A DNA stretch of 64,000 bases from Balanoglossus misakiensis (GCA_040954595.2 CM082598.2:6758001-6822000), one strand, 5' to 3'; numbered from the stretch's first letter, positions 47,801 through 63,080 are shown. Translations and numbers: made by a program. Notes: a model not told the origin generated them from the letters alone.

Positions 47801-50414
47801 ATGGGAATTCTCGGGGCTCACAAGCTGTGTTATGGGAAATCTCGGGGCTCACAATCTGTGTCATGGGAATTCTCGGGACTCGCAATCTGTGTCATGGGAA
47901 TTCTCGGGACTCGCAAACTGTGTTATGGGAATTCTCGGGGCTCGCAAACTGTGTAATGGGAATTCTCGGGGCTCACAAACTGTGTTATGGGAATTCTTGA
48001 GGCTCACAAACTGTGTTATGGGAATTCTTGGGGCTCACAAACTGTGTTATGGGAATTCTCGGGGCTCACAATCTGTGTCATGGGAATTCTCGGGGCTCAT
48101 AAACTGTGTTATGGGAATTCTCGGGGCTCACAAACTGTGTGATGGGAATTCTTGGGGCTCACAAACTGTGTTATGGGAATTCTCGGGGCTCACAAACTGT
48201 GTCATGGGAATTCTCGGGTCTCGCTAACTGTGTGATGGGAATTCTCGGGGCTCGCTAACTGTGTTATGGGAATTCTTGGGGCTCACAAACTGTGTTATGG
48301 GAATTCTTGGGGCTCACAAACTGTGTTATGGGAATTCTCGGGGCTCACAAACTGTGTGATGGGAATTCTTGGGACTCACAAACTGTGTTATGGGAATTCT
48401 CGGGGCTCACAAACTGTGTCATGGGAATTCTCGGGTCTCGCTAACTGTGTGATGGGAATTCTCGGGGCTCGCTAACTGTGTTATGGGAATTCTTGGGGCT
48501 CACAAACTGTGTTATGGGAATTCTTGGGGCTCACAAACTGTGTTATGGGAATTCTCGGGGCTCACAATCTGTGTTATGGGAATTCTCGGGGCTCACAAAC
48601 TGTGTTATGGGAATTCTCGGGGCTCGCTAACTGTGTTATGGGAATTCTTGGGGCTCACAAACTGTGTTATGGGAATTCTCGGGGCTCACGAACTGTGTTA
48701 TGGGAATTCTCGGGGCTCACAAACTGTGTTATGGGAATTCTCGGGGCTCACAATCTGTGTTATGGGAATTCTTGGGGCTCACAAACTGTGTTATGGGAAT
48801 TCTCGGGGCTCACAATCTGTGTTATGGGAATTCTCGGGGCTCACAAACTGTGTTATGGGAATTCTCGGGGCTCACAATCTGTGTTATGGGAATTCTCGGG
48901 GCTCACAATCTGTGTTATGGGAATTCTCGGGGCTCACAAACTGTGTTATGGGAATTCTCGGGGCTCGCTAACTGTGTTATGGGAATTCTTGGGGCTCACA
49001 AACTGTGTTATGGGAATTCTCGGGGCTCACAAACTGTGTTATGGGAATTCTCGGGGCTCACAAACTGTGTTATGGGAATTCTCGGGGCTCACAAACTGTG
49101 TGATGGGAATTCTTGGGGCTCACAAACTGTGTTATGGGAATTCTCGGGGCTCACAAACTGTGTCATGGGAATTCTTGGGTCTCGCTAACTGTGTGATGGG
49201 AATTCTTGGGGCTCACAAACTGTGTTATGGGAATTCTCGGGGCTCACAATCTGTGTTATGGGAATTCTCGGGGCTCACAAACTGTGTTATGGGAATTCTC
49301 GGGGCTCACAAACTGTGTGATGGGAATTCTTGGGGCTCACAAACTGTGTTATGGGAATTCTCGGGGCTCGCTAACTGTGTTATGGGAATTCTTGGGGCTC
49401 ACAAACTGTGTTATGGGAATTCTCGGGGCTCACAAACTGTGTTATGGGAATTCTCGGGGCTCACAAACTGTGTGATGGGAATTCTCGGGTCTCGCTAACT
49501 GTGTTATGGGAATTCTCGGGGCTCGCTAACTGTGTTATGGGAATTCTTGGGGCTCACAAACTGTGTTATGGGAATTCTCGGGGCTCACAAACTGTGTTAT
49601 GGGAATTCTCGGGGCTCACAAACTGTGTGATGGGAATTCTTGGGGCTCACAAACTGTGTTATGGGAATTCTCGGGGCTCACAATCTGTGTTATGGGAATT
49701 CTTGGGGCTCACAATCTGTGTTATGGGAATTCTCGGGGCTCACAAACTGTGTTATGGGAATTCTCGGGGCTCGCTAACTGTGTTATGGGAATTCTCGGGG
49801 CACACAAACTGTGTTATGGGAATTCTTGGGGCTCACAAACTGTGTTATGGGAATTCTCGGGGCTCACAAACTGTGTGATGGGAATTCTTGGGGCTCACAA
49901 ACTATGTTATGGGAATTCTCGGGGCTCACAAACTGTGTCATGGGAATTCTCGGGTCTCGCTAACTGTGTGATGGGAATTCTCGGGCTCGCTAACTGTGTT
50001 ATGGGAATTCTTGGGGCTCACAAACTGTGTTATGGGAATTCTTGGGGCTCGCTAACTGTGTTATGGGAATTCTTGGGGCTCACAAACTGTGTTATGGGAA
50101 TTCTTGGGGCTCACAAACTGTGTTATGGGAATTCTCGGGGCTCACAATCTGTGTTATGGGAATTCTCGGGGCTCACAAACTGTGTTATGGGAATTCTCGG
50201 GGCTCGCTAACTGTGTTATGGGAATTCTCGGGGCTCGCTAACTGTGTTATGGGAATTCTTGGGGCTCACAAACTGTGTTATGGGAATTCTTGGGGCTCAC
50301 AAACTGTGTTATGGGAATTCTTGGGGCTCGCTAACTGTGTTATGGGAATTCTTGGGGCTCACAAACTGTGTTATGGGAATTCTTGGGGCTCACAAACTGT
50401 GTTATGGGAATTCT
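44840..50414. repeat. Minisatellite: 2,944 bp offset duplication
   Basis: About 2.6 kb of variant-unit order at 44,840-47,470 recurs at 47,784-50,414. Rare units such as CTTGAGGCTCACAAAC, GGCTCATAAACTG, CTTGGGACTCAC and CGGGGCACACAAACTG appear in both at the same offset. The offset is 95 units minus one base, matching the single G-deleted unit at 47,038. The intervening 300 bp resemble 41,740-41,960 instead. Confidence 0.88.
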
Positions 50415-51173
50415 CGGGGCTCACAATCTGTGTTATGGGAATTCTCGGGGCTCACAAACTGTGTTATGGGAATTCTCGGGGCTCGCTAACTGTGTTATGG
50501 GAATTCTCGGGGCTCGCTAACTGTGTTATGGGAATTCTTGGGGCTCACAAACTGTGTTATGGGAATTCTCGGGGCTCACAAACTCTGTTATGGGAATTCT
50601 CGGGGCTCACAAACTGTGTTATGGGAATTCTCGGGGCTCACAATCTGTGTCATGGGAATTCTCGGGGCTCACAAATTGTGTTATGGGAATTCTCGGGGCT
50701 CACAAACTGTGTGATGGGAATTCTTGGGGCTCACAAACTGTGTTATGGGAATTCTCGGGGCTCACAAACTGTGTCATGGGAATTCTTGGGTCTCGCTAAC
50801 TGTGTGATGGGAATTCTCGGGGCTCGCTAACTGTGTTATGGGAATTCTTGGGGCTCACAAACTGTGTTATGGGAATTCTCGGGGCTCACAAACTGTGTCA
50901 TGGGACTTCTCGGGTCTCGCTAACTGTGTGATGGGAATTCTCGGGGCTCGCTAACTGTGTTATGGGAATTTTTGGGGCTCACAAACTGTGTTATGGGAAT
51001 TCTCGGGGCTCACAAACTGTGTGATGGGAATTCTTGGGGCTCACAAACTGTGTTATGGGAATTCTCGGGGCTCACAAACTGTGTCATGGGAATTCTCGGG
51101 TCTCGCTAACTGTGTTATGGGAATTCTCGGGGCTCGCTAACTGTGTTATGGAAATTCTTGGGGCTCACAAACT

Positions 51174-54100
51174 GTGTTATGGGAATTCTCGGGGCTCGCA
51201 AACTGTGTTATGGGAATTCTCGGGTCTCACAATCTGTGTTATAGGAATTCTCGGGTCTCACAATCTGTGTTATGGGAATTCTCGGGGCTCACAAACTGTG
51301 TTATGGGAATTCTCGGGGCTCACAAACTGTGTCATGGGAATTCTCGGGTCTCACAATCTGTGTCATGGGAATTCTCGGGGCTCACAAACTGTGTTATGGG
51401 AATTCTTGGGGCTCACAAACTGTGTTATGGGAATTCTCGGGGCTCGCAAACTGTGTTATGGGAATTCTCGGGTCTCACAATCTGTGTTATGGGAATTCTC
51501 GGGTCTCACAATCTGTGTTATGGGAATTCTCGGGGCTCACAAACTGTGTTATGGGAATTCTCGGGGCTCACAAACTGTGTCATGGGAATTCTCGGGTCTC
51601 ACAATCTGTGTCATGGGAATTCTCGGGGCTCACAAACTGTGTTATGGGAATTCTCGGGGCTCGCTAACTGTGTTATGGGAATTCTTGGGGCTCACAAACT
51701 GTGTTATGGGAATTCTCGGGGCTCACAAACTGTGTCATGGGAATTCTCGGGGCTCACAAACTGTGTGATGGGAATTCTCGGGGCTCACAAACTGTGTTAT
51801 GGGAATTCTCGGGGCTCACAAACTGTGTTATAGGAATTCTCGGGGCTCACAAACTGTGTCCTCGGGGCTCACAAAAAGTGTTATGGGAATTCTTGGGGCT
51901 CACAAACTGTGTTATGGGAATTCTCGGGGCTCACAAACTGTGTTATGGGAATTCTCGGGGCTCGCAAACTGTGTTATGGGAATTCTCGGGGCTCACAAAC
52001 TGTGTTATGGGAATTCTCGGGGCTCACAAACTGTGTTATAGGAATTCTCGGGGCTCACAAACTGTGTTATGGGAATTCTCGGGGCTCAGAAACTGTGTTA
52101 TGGGAATTCTCGGGGCTCGCAAACTGTGTTATGGGAATTCTCGGGGCTCACAAACTGTGTTATGGGAATTCTCGGGGCTCGCAAACTGTGTTATGGGAAT
52201 TCTCGGGGCTCAGAAACTGTGTTATGGGAATTCTCGGGGCTCGCAAACTGTGTTATGGGAATTCTCGGGGCTCACAAACTGTGTTATGGGAATTCTCGGG
52301 GCTCACAAACTGTGTTATAGGAATTCTCGGGGCTCACAAACTGTGTTATGGGAATTCTCGGGGCTCACAAACTGTGTTATAGGAATTCTCGGGGCTCACA
52401 AACTGTGTTCTCGGGGCTCGCAAACTGTGTTATGGGAATTCTCGGGGCTCACAAACTGTGTCATGGGAATTCTCGGGGCTCACAAACTGTGTGATGGGAA
52501 TTCTCGGGGCTCGCAAACTGTGTTATGGGAATTCTTGGGGCTCTCAAACTGTGTTATGGGAATTCTCGGGGCTCACAAACTGTGTTATGGGAATTCTCGG
52601 GGCTCGCAAACTGTGTTATGGGAATTCTCGGGGCACACAAACTGTGTTATGGGAATTCTCGGGGCTCGCAAACTGTGTTATGGGAATTCTTGGGGCTCAC
52701 AAACTGTGTTATGGGAATTCTCGGGGCTCACAAACTGTGTTATGGGAATTCTCGGGGCTCACAAACTGTGTTATGGGAAATCTCGGGGCTCACAATCTGT
52801 GTTATGGGAATTCTCGGGTCTCACAATCTGTGTCATGGGAATTCTCGGGGCTCACAATCTGTGTTATGGGAATTCTCGGGTCTCACAATCTGTGTCATGG
52901 GAATTCTCGGGGCTCACAAACTGTGTTATGGGAATTCTCGGGGCTCACAAACTGTGTTATGGGAATTCTGGGGGCTCACAAACTGTGTTATGGGAATTCT
53001 GGGGGCTCACAATCTGTGTCATGGGAATTCTCGGGGCTCACAAATTGTGTTATGGGAATTCTCGGGGCTCACAAACTGTGTGATGGGAATTCTTGGGGCT
53101 CACAAACTGTGTTATGGGAATTCTCGGGGCTCACAAACTGTGTCATGGGAATTCTTGGGTCTCGCTAACTGTGTGATGGGAATTCTCGGGGCTCGCTAAC
53201 TGTGTTATGGGAATTCTTGGGGCTCACAAACTGTGTTATGGGAATTCTCGGGGCTCACAAACTGTGTCATGGGACTTCTCGAGTCTCGCTAACTGTGTGA
53301 TGGGAATTCTCGGGGCTCGCTAACTGTGTTATGGGAATTCTTGGGGCTCACAAACTGTGTTATGGGAATTCTCGGGGCTCACAAACTGTGTTATGGGAAT
53401 TCTTGGGGCTCACAAACTGTGTTATGGGAATTCTCGGGGCTCACAAACTGTGTCATGGGAATTCTCGGGTCTCGCTAACTGTGTTATGGGAATTCTCGGG
53501 GCTCGCTAACTGTGTTATGGGAATTCTCGGGGCTCGCAAACTGTGTTATGGGAATTCTCGGGTCTCACAATCTGTGTTATGGGAATTCTCGGGTCTCACA
53601 ATCTGTGTTATGGGAATTCTCGGGGCTCACAAACTGTGTTATGGGAATTCTCGGGGCTCACAAACTGTGTCATGGGAATTCTCGGGTCTCACAATCTGTG
53701 TCATGGGAATTCTCGGGGCTCACAAACTGTGTTATGGGAATTCTTGGGGCTCACAAACTGTGTTATGGGAATTCTCGGGGCTCGCAAACTGTGTTATGGG
53801 AATTCTCGGGTCTCACAATCTGTGTTATGGGAATTCTCGGGTCTCACAATCTGTGTTATGGGAATTCTCGGGGCTCACAAACTGTGTTATGGGAATTCTC
53901 GGGGCTCACAAACTGTGTCATGGGAATTCTCGGGTCTCACAATCTGTGTCATGGGAATTCTCGGGGCTCACAAACTGTGTTATGGGAATTCTCGGGGCTC
54001 GCTAACTGTGTTATGGGAATTCTTGGGGCTCACAAACTGTGTTATGGGAATTCTCGGGGCTCACAAACTGTGTCATGGGAATTCTCGGGGCTCACAAACT

Positions 54101-55420
54101 GTGTGATGGGAATTCTCGGGGCTCACAAACTGTGTTATGGGAATTCTCGGGGCTCACAAACTGTGTTATAGGAATTCTCGGGGCTCACAAACTGTGTTCT
54201 CGGGGCTCACAAACTGTGTTATGGGAATTCTTGGGGCTCACAAACTGTGTTATGGGAATTCTCGGGGCTCACAAACTGTGTTATGGGAATTCTCGGGGCT
54301 CGCAAACTGTGTTATGGGAATTCTCGGGGCTCACAAACTGTGTTATGGGAATTCTCGGGGCTCACAAACTGTGTTATAGGAATTCTCGGGGCTCACAAAC
54401 TGTGTTATGGGAATTCTCGGGGCTCAGAAACTGTGTTATGGGAATTCTCGGGGCTCGCAAACTGTGTTATGGGAATTCTCGGGGCTCACAAACTGTGTTA
54501 TGGGAATTCTCGGGGCTCGCAAACTGTGTTATGGGAATTCTCGGGGCTCACAAACTGTGTTATGGGAATTCTCGGGGCTCGCAAACTGTGTTATGGGAAT
54601 TCTCGTGGCTCACAAACTGTATTATGGGAATTCTCGGGGCTCACAAACTGTGTTATAGGAATTCTCGGGGCTCACAAACTGTGTTATGGGAATTCTCGGG
54701 GCTCACAAACTGTGTTATAGGAATTCTCGGGGCTCACAAACTGTGTTCTCGGGGCTCGCAAACTGTGTTATGGGAATTCTCGGGGCTCACAAACTGTGTC
54801 ATGGGAATTCTCGGGGCTCACAAACTCTGTGATGGGAATTCTCGGGGCTCGCAAACTGTGTTATGGGAATTCTTGGGGCTCTCAAACTGTGTTATGGGAA
54901 TTCTCGGGGCTCACAAACTGTGTTATGGGAATTCTCGGGGCTCGCAAACTGTGTTATGGGAATTCTCGGGGCACACAAACTGTGTTATGGGAATTCTCGG
55001 GGCTCGCAAACTGTGTTATGGGAATTCTTGGGGCTCACAAACTGTGTTATGGGAATTCTCGGGGCTCACAAACTGTGTTATGGGAATTCTCGGGGCTCAC
55101 AAACTGTGTTATGGGAAATCTCGGGGCTCACAATCTGTGTTATGGGAATTCTCGGGTCTCACAATCTGTGTCATGGGAATTCTCGGGGCTCACAATCTGT
55201 GTTATGGGAATTCTCGGGTCTCACAATCTGTGTCATGGGAATTCTCGGGGCTCACAAACAGTGTTATGGGAATTCTCGGGGCTCACAAACTGTGTTATGG
55301 GAATTCTCGGGGCTCACAAACTGTGTTCTCGGGGCTCGCAAACTGTGTTATGGGAATTCTCGGGGCTCACAAACTGTGTCATGGGAATTCTCGGGGCTCA
55401 CAAACTGTGTGATGGGAATT
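51174..55420. repeat. Minisatellite: 2,338 bp offset duplication
   Basis: Variant order at 51,174-53,080 recurs from 53,512 with a 2,338 bp offset, including units with GGCTCAGAAACTG and GGCTCTCAAACTG. The offset equals 76 units minus 18 bases, as expected when two 22 bp short units lie in the interval (about 51,860 and 52,408). Confidence 0.88.
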
Positions 55421-55439
55421 CTCGGGGCACACAAACTGT

Positions 55440-57890
55440 GTTATGGGAATTCTCGCGGCTCGCAAACTGTGTTATGGGAATTCTTGGGGCTCACAAACTG
55501 TGTTATGGGAATTCTCGGGGCTCACAAACTGTGTTATGGGAATTCTCGGGGCTCACAAACTGTGTTATCGGAATTCTCGGGGCTCACAATCTGTGTTATG
55601 GGAATTCTCGGGGCTCACAATCTGTGTCATGGGAATTCTCGGGGCTCACAATCTGTGTTATGGGAATTCTCGGGGCTTACAATCTGTGTCATGGGAATTC
55701 TCGGGGCTCACAAACTGTGTTATGGGAATTCTCGGGGCTCACAAACTGTGTTATGGGAATTCTTGGGGCTCACAAACTGTGTTATGGGAATTCTCGGGGC
55801 TCACAAACTGTGTGATGGGAATTCTCGGGGCTCACAAACTGTGTTATGGGAATTCTCGGGGCTCACAAACTGTGTTATAGGAATTCTCGGGGCTCACAAA
55901 CTGTGTTATGGGAATTCTTGGGGCTCACAAACTGTGTTATGGGAATTCTCGGGGCTCACAAACTGTGTTATAGGAATTCTCGGGGCTCGCAAACTGTGTT
56001 ATGGGAATTCTTGGGGCTCACAAACTGTGTTATGGGAATTCTCGGGGCTCACAAACTGTGTTATGGGAATTCTCGGGGCTCACAATCTTTGTTATGGGAA
56101 TTCTCGGGTCTCACAATCTGTGTCATGGGAATTCTCGGGGCTCGCAAACTGTGTTATTGGAATTCTCGGGTCTCACAATCTGTGTTATGGGAATTCTCGG
56201 GGCTCACAAACTGTGTTATGGGAATTCTCGGGGCTCACAAACTGTGTCATGGGAATTCTCGGGTCTCACAATCTGTGTCATGGGAATTCTCGGGGCTCAC
56301 AAACTGTGTTATGGGAATTCTCGGGGCTCGCTAACTGTGTTATGGGAATTCTTGGGGCTCACAAACTGTGTTAAGGGAATTCTCGGGGCTCACAAACTGT
56401 GTCATGGGAATTCTCGGGGCTCACAAACTGTGTGATGGGAATTCTCGGGGCTCACAAACTGTGTTATGGGAATTCTCGGGGCTCACAAACTGTGTTATAG
56501 GAATTCTCGGGGCTCACAAACTGTGTTATGGGAATTCTTGGGGCTCACAAACTGTGTTATGGGAATTCTCGGGGCTCACAAACTGTGTTATAGGAATTCT
56601 CGGGGCTCGCAAACTGTGTTATGGGAATTCTTGGGGCTCACAAACTGTGTTATGGGAATTCTCGGGGCTCACAAACTGTGTTATGGGAATTCTCGGGGCT
56701 CGCAAACTGTGTGATGGGAATTCTTGGGGCTCACAAACTGTGTTATGGGAATTCTCGGGGCTCACAAACTGTGTCATGGGAATTCTCGGGTCTCGCTAAC
56801 TGTGTGATGGGAATTCTCGGGGCTCACAAACTGTGTCATGGGAATTCTCGGGGCTCACAAACTGTGTGATGGGAATTCTCGGGGCACACAAACTGTGTTA
56901 TGGGAATTCTCGCGGCTCGCAAACTGTGTTATGGGAATTCTTGGGGCTCACAAACTGTGTTATGGGAATTCTCGGGGCTCACAAACTGTGTTATGGGAAT
57001 TCTCGGGGCTCACAAACTGTGTTATCGGAATTCTCGGGGCTCACAATCTGTGTTATGGGAATTCTCGGGGCTCACAATCTGTGTCATGGGAATTCTCGGG
57101 GCTCACAATCTGTGTTATGGGAATTCTCGGGGCTCACAATCTGTGTCATGGGAATTCTCGGGGCTCACAAACTGTGTTATGGGAATTCTCGGGGCTCACA
57201 AACTGTGTTATGGGAATTCTCGGGGCTCACAAACTGTGTGATGGGAATTCTCGGGGCTCACAAACTGTGTGATGGGAATTCTCGGGGCTCACAAACTGTG
57301 TTATGGGAATTCTCGGGGCTCACAAACTGTGTTATAGGAATTCTCGGGGCTCACAAACTGTGTTATGGGAATTCTTGGGGCTCACAAACTGTGTTATGGG
57401 AATTCTCGGGGCTCACAAACTGTGTTATAGGAATTCTCGGGGCTCGCAAACTGTGTTATGGGAATTCTTGGGGCTCACAAACTGTGTTATGGGAATTCTC
57501 GGGGCTCACAAACTGTGTTATGGGAATTCTCGGGGCTCACAATCTTTGTTATGGGAATTCTCGGGTCTCACAATCTGTGTCATGGGAATTCTCGGGGCTC
57601 GCAAACTGTGTTATTGGAATTCTCGGGTCTCACAATCTGTGTTATGGGAATTCTCGGGGCTCACAAACTGTGTTATGGGAATTCTCGGGGCTCACAAACT
57701 GTGTCATGGGAATTCTCGGGTCTCACAATCTGTGTCATGGGAATTCTCGGGGCTCACAAACTGTGTTATGGGAATTCTCGGGGCTCGCTAACTGTGTTAT
57801 GGGAATTCTTGGGGCTCACAAACTGTGTTAAGGGAATTCTCGGGGCTCACAAACTGTGTCATGGGAATTCTCGGGGCTCACAAACTGTGT
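55440..57890. repeat. Minisatellite: 1,457 bp offset duplication
   Basis: Variant order at about 55,440-56,430 recurs at about 56,900-57,890. Shared rare units include CTCGCGGCTCGC, TTATCGGAATTC, ACAATCTTTGTTATG and GTTATTGGAATTC. The offset is exactly 47 units. Confidence 0.88.
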
Positions 57891-59359
57891 GATGGGAATT
57901 CTCGGGGCTCACAAACTGTGTGATGGGAATTCTCGGGGCTCACAAACTGTGTTATGGGAATTCTCGGGGCTCACAAACTGTGTTCTCGGGGCTCACAAAC
58001 TGTGTTATGGGAATTCTTGGGGCTCACAAACTGTGTTATAGGAATTCTCGGGGCTCACAAACTGTGTTCTCGGGGCTCACAAACTGTGTTATGGGAATTC
58101 TTGGGGCTCACAAACTGTGTTATAGGAATTCTCGGGGCTCACAAACTGTGTTCTCGGGGCTCACAAACTGTGTTATAGGAATTCTCGGGGCTCACAAACT
58201 GTGTTATAGGAATTCTCGGGGCTCACAAACTGTGTAATGGGAATTCTCGGGGCTCGCAAACTGTGTTATGGGAATTCTCGGGGCTCACAAACTGTGTTAT
58301 GGGAATTCTCGGGGCTCACAAACTGTGTTATAGGAATTCTCGGGGCTCACAAACTGTGTTATGGGAATTCTCGGGGTTCGCAAACTGTGTTATGGGAATT
58401 CTCGGGGCTCACAAACTGTGTTATGGGAATTCTTGGGGCTCACAAACTGTGTTATGGGAATTCTCGGGGCTCACAAACTGTGTTATGGGAATTCTCGGGG
58501 CTCGCAAACTGTGTTATGGGAATTCTTGGGGCTCACAAACTGTGTTATGGGAATTCTCGGGGCTCACAAACTGTGTTATAGGAATTCTCGGGGCTCACAA
58601 ACTGTGTTATGGGAATTCTCGGGGCTCACAAACTGTGTTATAGGAATTCTCGGGGCTCACAAACTGTGTTCTCGGGGCTCGCAAACTGTGTTATGGGAAT
58701 TCTCGGGGCTCACAAACTGTGTTATGGGAATTCTCGGGGCTCACAAACTGTGTTATAGGAATTCTCGGGGCTCACAAACTGTGTTCTCGGGGCTCACAAA
58801 CTGTGTTATGGGAATTCTCGGGGCTCACAAACTGTGTTATGGGAATTCTCGGGGCTCACAAACTGTGTTATAGGAATTCTCGGGGCTCACAAACTGTGTT
58901 CTCGGGGCTCGCAAACTGTGTTATGGGAATTCTCGGGGCTCACAAACTGTGTTATGGGAATTCTCGGGGCTCACAAACTGTGTTATAGGAATTCTCGGGG
59001 CTCACAAACTGTGTTCTCGGGGCTCGCAAACTGTGTTATGGGAATTCTTGGGGCTCAAAAACTGTGTTATGGGAATTCTCGGGGCTCGCAAACTGTGTTA
59101 TGGGAATTCTCGGGGCTCACAAACTGTGTTATGGGAATTCTTGGGGCTCACAAACTGTGTTATGGGAATTCTCGGGGCTCACAAACTGTGTTATGGGAAT
59201 TCTCGGGGCTCGCAAACTGTGTTATGGGAATTCTCGGGGCTCACAAACTGTGTTCTCGGGGCTCGCAAACTGTGTTATGGGAATTCTCGGGGCTCACAAA
59301 CTGTGTCATGGGAATTCTCGGGGCTCACAAACTGTGTGATGGGAATTCTCGGGGCTCGC

Positions 59360-61170
59360 AAACTGTGTTATGGGAATTCTCGGGGCTCGCAAACTGTGTT
59401 ATGGGAATTCTTGGGGCTCACAAACTGTGTTATGGGAATTCTCGGGGCTCACAAACTGTGTTATGGGAATTCTCGGGGCTCGCAAACTGTGTTATGGGAA
59501 TTATCGGGGCACACAAACTGTGTTATGGGAATTCTCGGGGCTCGCAAACTGTGTTATGGGAATTCTCGGGGCTCGCAAACTGAGTTATGGGAATTCTCGG
59601 GGCTCACAAACTGTGTTATGGGAATTCTTGGGGCTCACAAACTGTGTTATAGGAATTCTCGGGGCTCACAAACTGTGTTCTCGGGGCTCACAAACAGTGT
59701 TATAGGAATTCTCGGGGCTCACAAACTGTGTTATAGGAATTCTCGGGGCTCACAAACTGTGTTATGGGAATTCTCGGGGCTCATAAACTGTGTTATGGGA
59801 ATTCTTGGGGCTCACAAACTGTGTTATGGGAATTCTCGGGGCTCACAAACTGTGTGATGGGAATTCTCGGGGCTCACAAACTGTGTTATGGGAATTCTCG
59901 GGGCTCACAAACTGTGTTATAGGAATTCTCGGGGCTCACAAACTGTGTTATGGGAATTCTTGGGGCTCACAAACTGTGTTATGGGAATTCTCGGGGCTCA
60001 CAAACTGTGTTATAGGAATTCTCGGGGCTCGCAAACTGTGTTATGGGAATTCTTGGGGCTCACAAACTGTGTTATAGGAATTCTCGGGGCTCGCAAACTG
60101 TGTTAGGGGAATTCTCGGGGCTCACAAACTGTGTTATGGGAATTCTCGGGGCTCACAATCTTTGTTATGGGAATTCTCGGGTCTCACAATCTGTGTCATG
60201 GGAATTCTCGGGGCTCACAAACTGTGTTATGGGAATTCTCGACGCTCACAAACTGTGTTATGGGAATTCTCGGGGCTCGCAAACTGTGTTATGGGAATTC
60301 TTGGGGCTCACAAACTGTGTTATGGGAATTCTCGGGGCTCACAAACTGTGTTATGGGAATTCTCGGGGCTCGCAAACTGTGTTATGGGAATTATCGGGGC
60401 ACACAAACTGTGTTATGGGAATTCTCGGGGCTCGCAAACTGTGTTATGGGAATTCTCGGGGCTCGCAAACTGAGTTATGGGAATTCTCGGGGCTCACAAA
60501 CTGTGTTATGGGAATTCTTGGGGCTCACAAACTGTGTTATAGGAATTCTCGGGGCTCACAAACTGTGTTCTCGGGGCTCACAAACTGTGTTATAGGAATT
60601 CTCGGGGCTCACAAACTGTGTTATAGGAATTCTCGGGGCTCACAAACTGTGTTATGGGAATTCTCGGGGCTCATAAACTGTGTTATGGGAATTCTTGGGG
60701 CTCACAAACTGTGTTATGGGAATTCTCGGGGCTCACAAACTGTGTGATGGGAATTCTCGGGGCTCACAAACTGTGTTATGGGAATTCTCGGGGCTCACAA
60801 ACTGTGTTATAGGAATTCTCGGAGCTCACAAACTGTGTTATGGGAATTCTTGGGGCTCACAAACTGTGTTATGGGAATTCTCGGGGCTCACAAACTGTGT
60901 TATAGGAATTCTCGGGGCTCGCAAACTGTGTTATGGGAATTCTTGGGGCTCACAAACTGTGTTATAGGAATTCTCGGGGCTCGCAAACTGTGTTAGGGGA
61001 ATTCTCGGGGCTCACAAACTGTGTTATGGGAATTCTCGGGGCTCACAATCTTTGTTATGGGAATTCTCGGGTCTCACAATCTGTGTCATGGGAATTCTCG
61101 GGGCTCACAAACTGTGTTATGGGAATTCTCGACGCTCACAAACTGTGTTATAGGAATTCTCGGGGCTGAC
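59360..61170. repeat. Minisatellite: 890 bp duplication, with a third copy near 63,290
   Basis: The rare unit AATTATCGGGGCACACAAAC occurs at about 59,500, 60,390 and 63,292. The 890 bp offset equals 29 units minus nine bases (one short unit). The 2,902 bp offset to the third copy equals 94 units minus 12 bases, explained by one short unit and three one-base deletions in the interval. Confidence 0.87.
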
Positions 61171-63080
61171 AAACTGTGTTATGGGAATTCTCGGGGCTCA
61201 CAAACTGTGTCATGGGAATTCTCGGGGCTCACAAACTGTGTTATGGGAATTGTCGGGGCTCACAAACTGTGTTATGGGAATTCTCGGGGCTCACAATCTG
61301 TGTCATGGGAATTCTCGGGGCTCACAAACTGTGTTATAGGAATTCTCGGGCCCACAAACTGTGTCATGGGAATTCTCGGGGCTCACAAACTGTGTTATGG
61401 GAATTCTCGGGGCTCACAAACTGTGTTATGGGAATTCTCGGGGCTCACAAACTGTGTTATGGGAATTCTCGGGGCTCACAAACTGTGTTATAGGAATTCT
61501 CGGGGCTCACAATCTGTGTTATGGGAATTCTCGGGGCTCACAAACTGTGTCATGGGAATTCTTGGGGCTCGCAAACTGTGTTATGGGAATTCTTGGGGCT
61601 CACAAACTGTGTTATGGGAATTCTCGGGGCTCACAAACTGTGTTATGGGAATTCTCGGGGCTCACAAACTGTGTTATGGGAATTCTTGGGGCTCACAAAC
61701 TGTGTTATGGGAATTCTCGGGGCTCACGAACTGTGTTATGAGAATTCTCGGGGCTCACAAACTGTGTCATGGGAATTCTCGGGGCTCACGAACTGTGTTA
61801 TGAGAATTCTCGGGGCTCACAAACTGTGTGATGGGAATTCTCGGGGCTCACGAACTGTGTTATGGGAATTCTCGGGGCTCACAAACTGTGTTATGGGAAT
61901 TCTCGGGGCTCACGAACTGTGTTATGGGAATTCTCGGGGCTCACAAACTGTGTTATGGGAATTCTTGGGGTTCACAAACTGTGTCATGGGAATTCTCGGG
62001 GCTCACAAACTGTGTGATGGGAATTCTCGGGGCTCACAAACTGTGTTATGGGAATTCTCGGGGCTCACAAACTGTGTTATGGTAATTCTAGGGGCTCACA
62101 AACTGTGTTATAGGAATTCTCGGGGCTGACAAACTGTGTTATGGGAATTCTCGGGGCTCACAAACTGTGTCATGGGAATTCTCGGGGCTCACAAACTGTG
62201 TTATGGGAATTGTCGGGGCTCACAAACTGTGTTATGGGAATTCTCGGGGCTCACAATCTGTGTCATGGGAATTCTCGGGGCTCACAAACTGTGTTATAGG
62301 AATTCTCGGGCCCACAAACTGTGTCATGGGAATTCTCGGGGCTCACAAACTGTGTTATGGGAATTATCGGGGCTCACAAACTGTGTTATGGGAATTCTCG
62401 GGGCTCACAAACTGTGTTATGGGAATTCTCGGGGCTCACAAACTGTGTTATAGGAATTCTCGGGGCTCACAATCTGTGTTATGGGAATTCTCGGGGCTCA
62501 CAAACTGTGTCATGGGAATTCTCGGGGCTCGCAAACTGTGTTATGGGAATTCTTGGGGCTCACAAACTGTGTTATGGGAATTCTCGGGGCTCACAAACTG
62601 TGTTATGGGAATTCTCGGGGCTCACAAACTGTGTTATGGGAATTCTTGGGGCTCACAAACTGTGTTATGGGAATTCTCGGGGCTCACGAACTGTGTTATG
62701 AGAATTCTCGGGGCTCACAAACTGTGTCATGGGAATTCTCGGGGCTCACGAACTGTGTTATGAGAATTCTCGGGGCTCACAAACTGTGTGATGGGAATTC
62801 TCGGGGCTCACGAACTGTGTTATGGGAATTCTCGGGGCTCACGAACTGTGTTATGGGAATTCTCGGGGCTCACAAACTGTGTTATGGGAATTCTCGGGGC
62901 TCACGAACTGTGTTATGGGAATTCTCGGGGCTCACAAACTGTGTTATGGGAATTCTTGGGGCTCACAAACTGTGTCATGGGAATTCTCGGGGCTCACAAA
63001 CTGTGTGATGGGAATTCTCGGGGCTCACAAACTGTGTTATGGGAATTCTCGGGGCTCACAAACTGTGTTATGGTAATTCT
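61165..63080. repeat. Minisatellite: 960 bp offset duplication
   Basis: Variant order from about 61,165 recurs from about 62,125. Both copies have the rare CTCGGGCCCACAAAC unit (61,347 and 62,307) and TATGAGAATTC units. The offset is 31 units minus one base, matching that one-base-short unit. Confidence 0.87.
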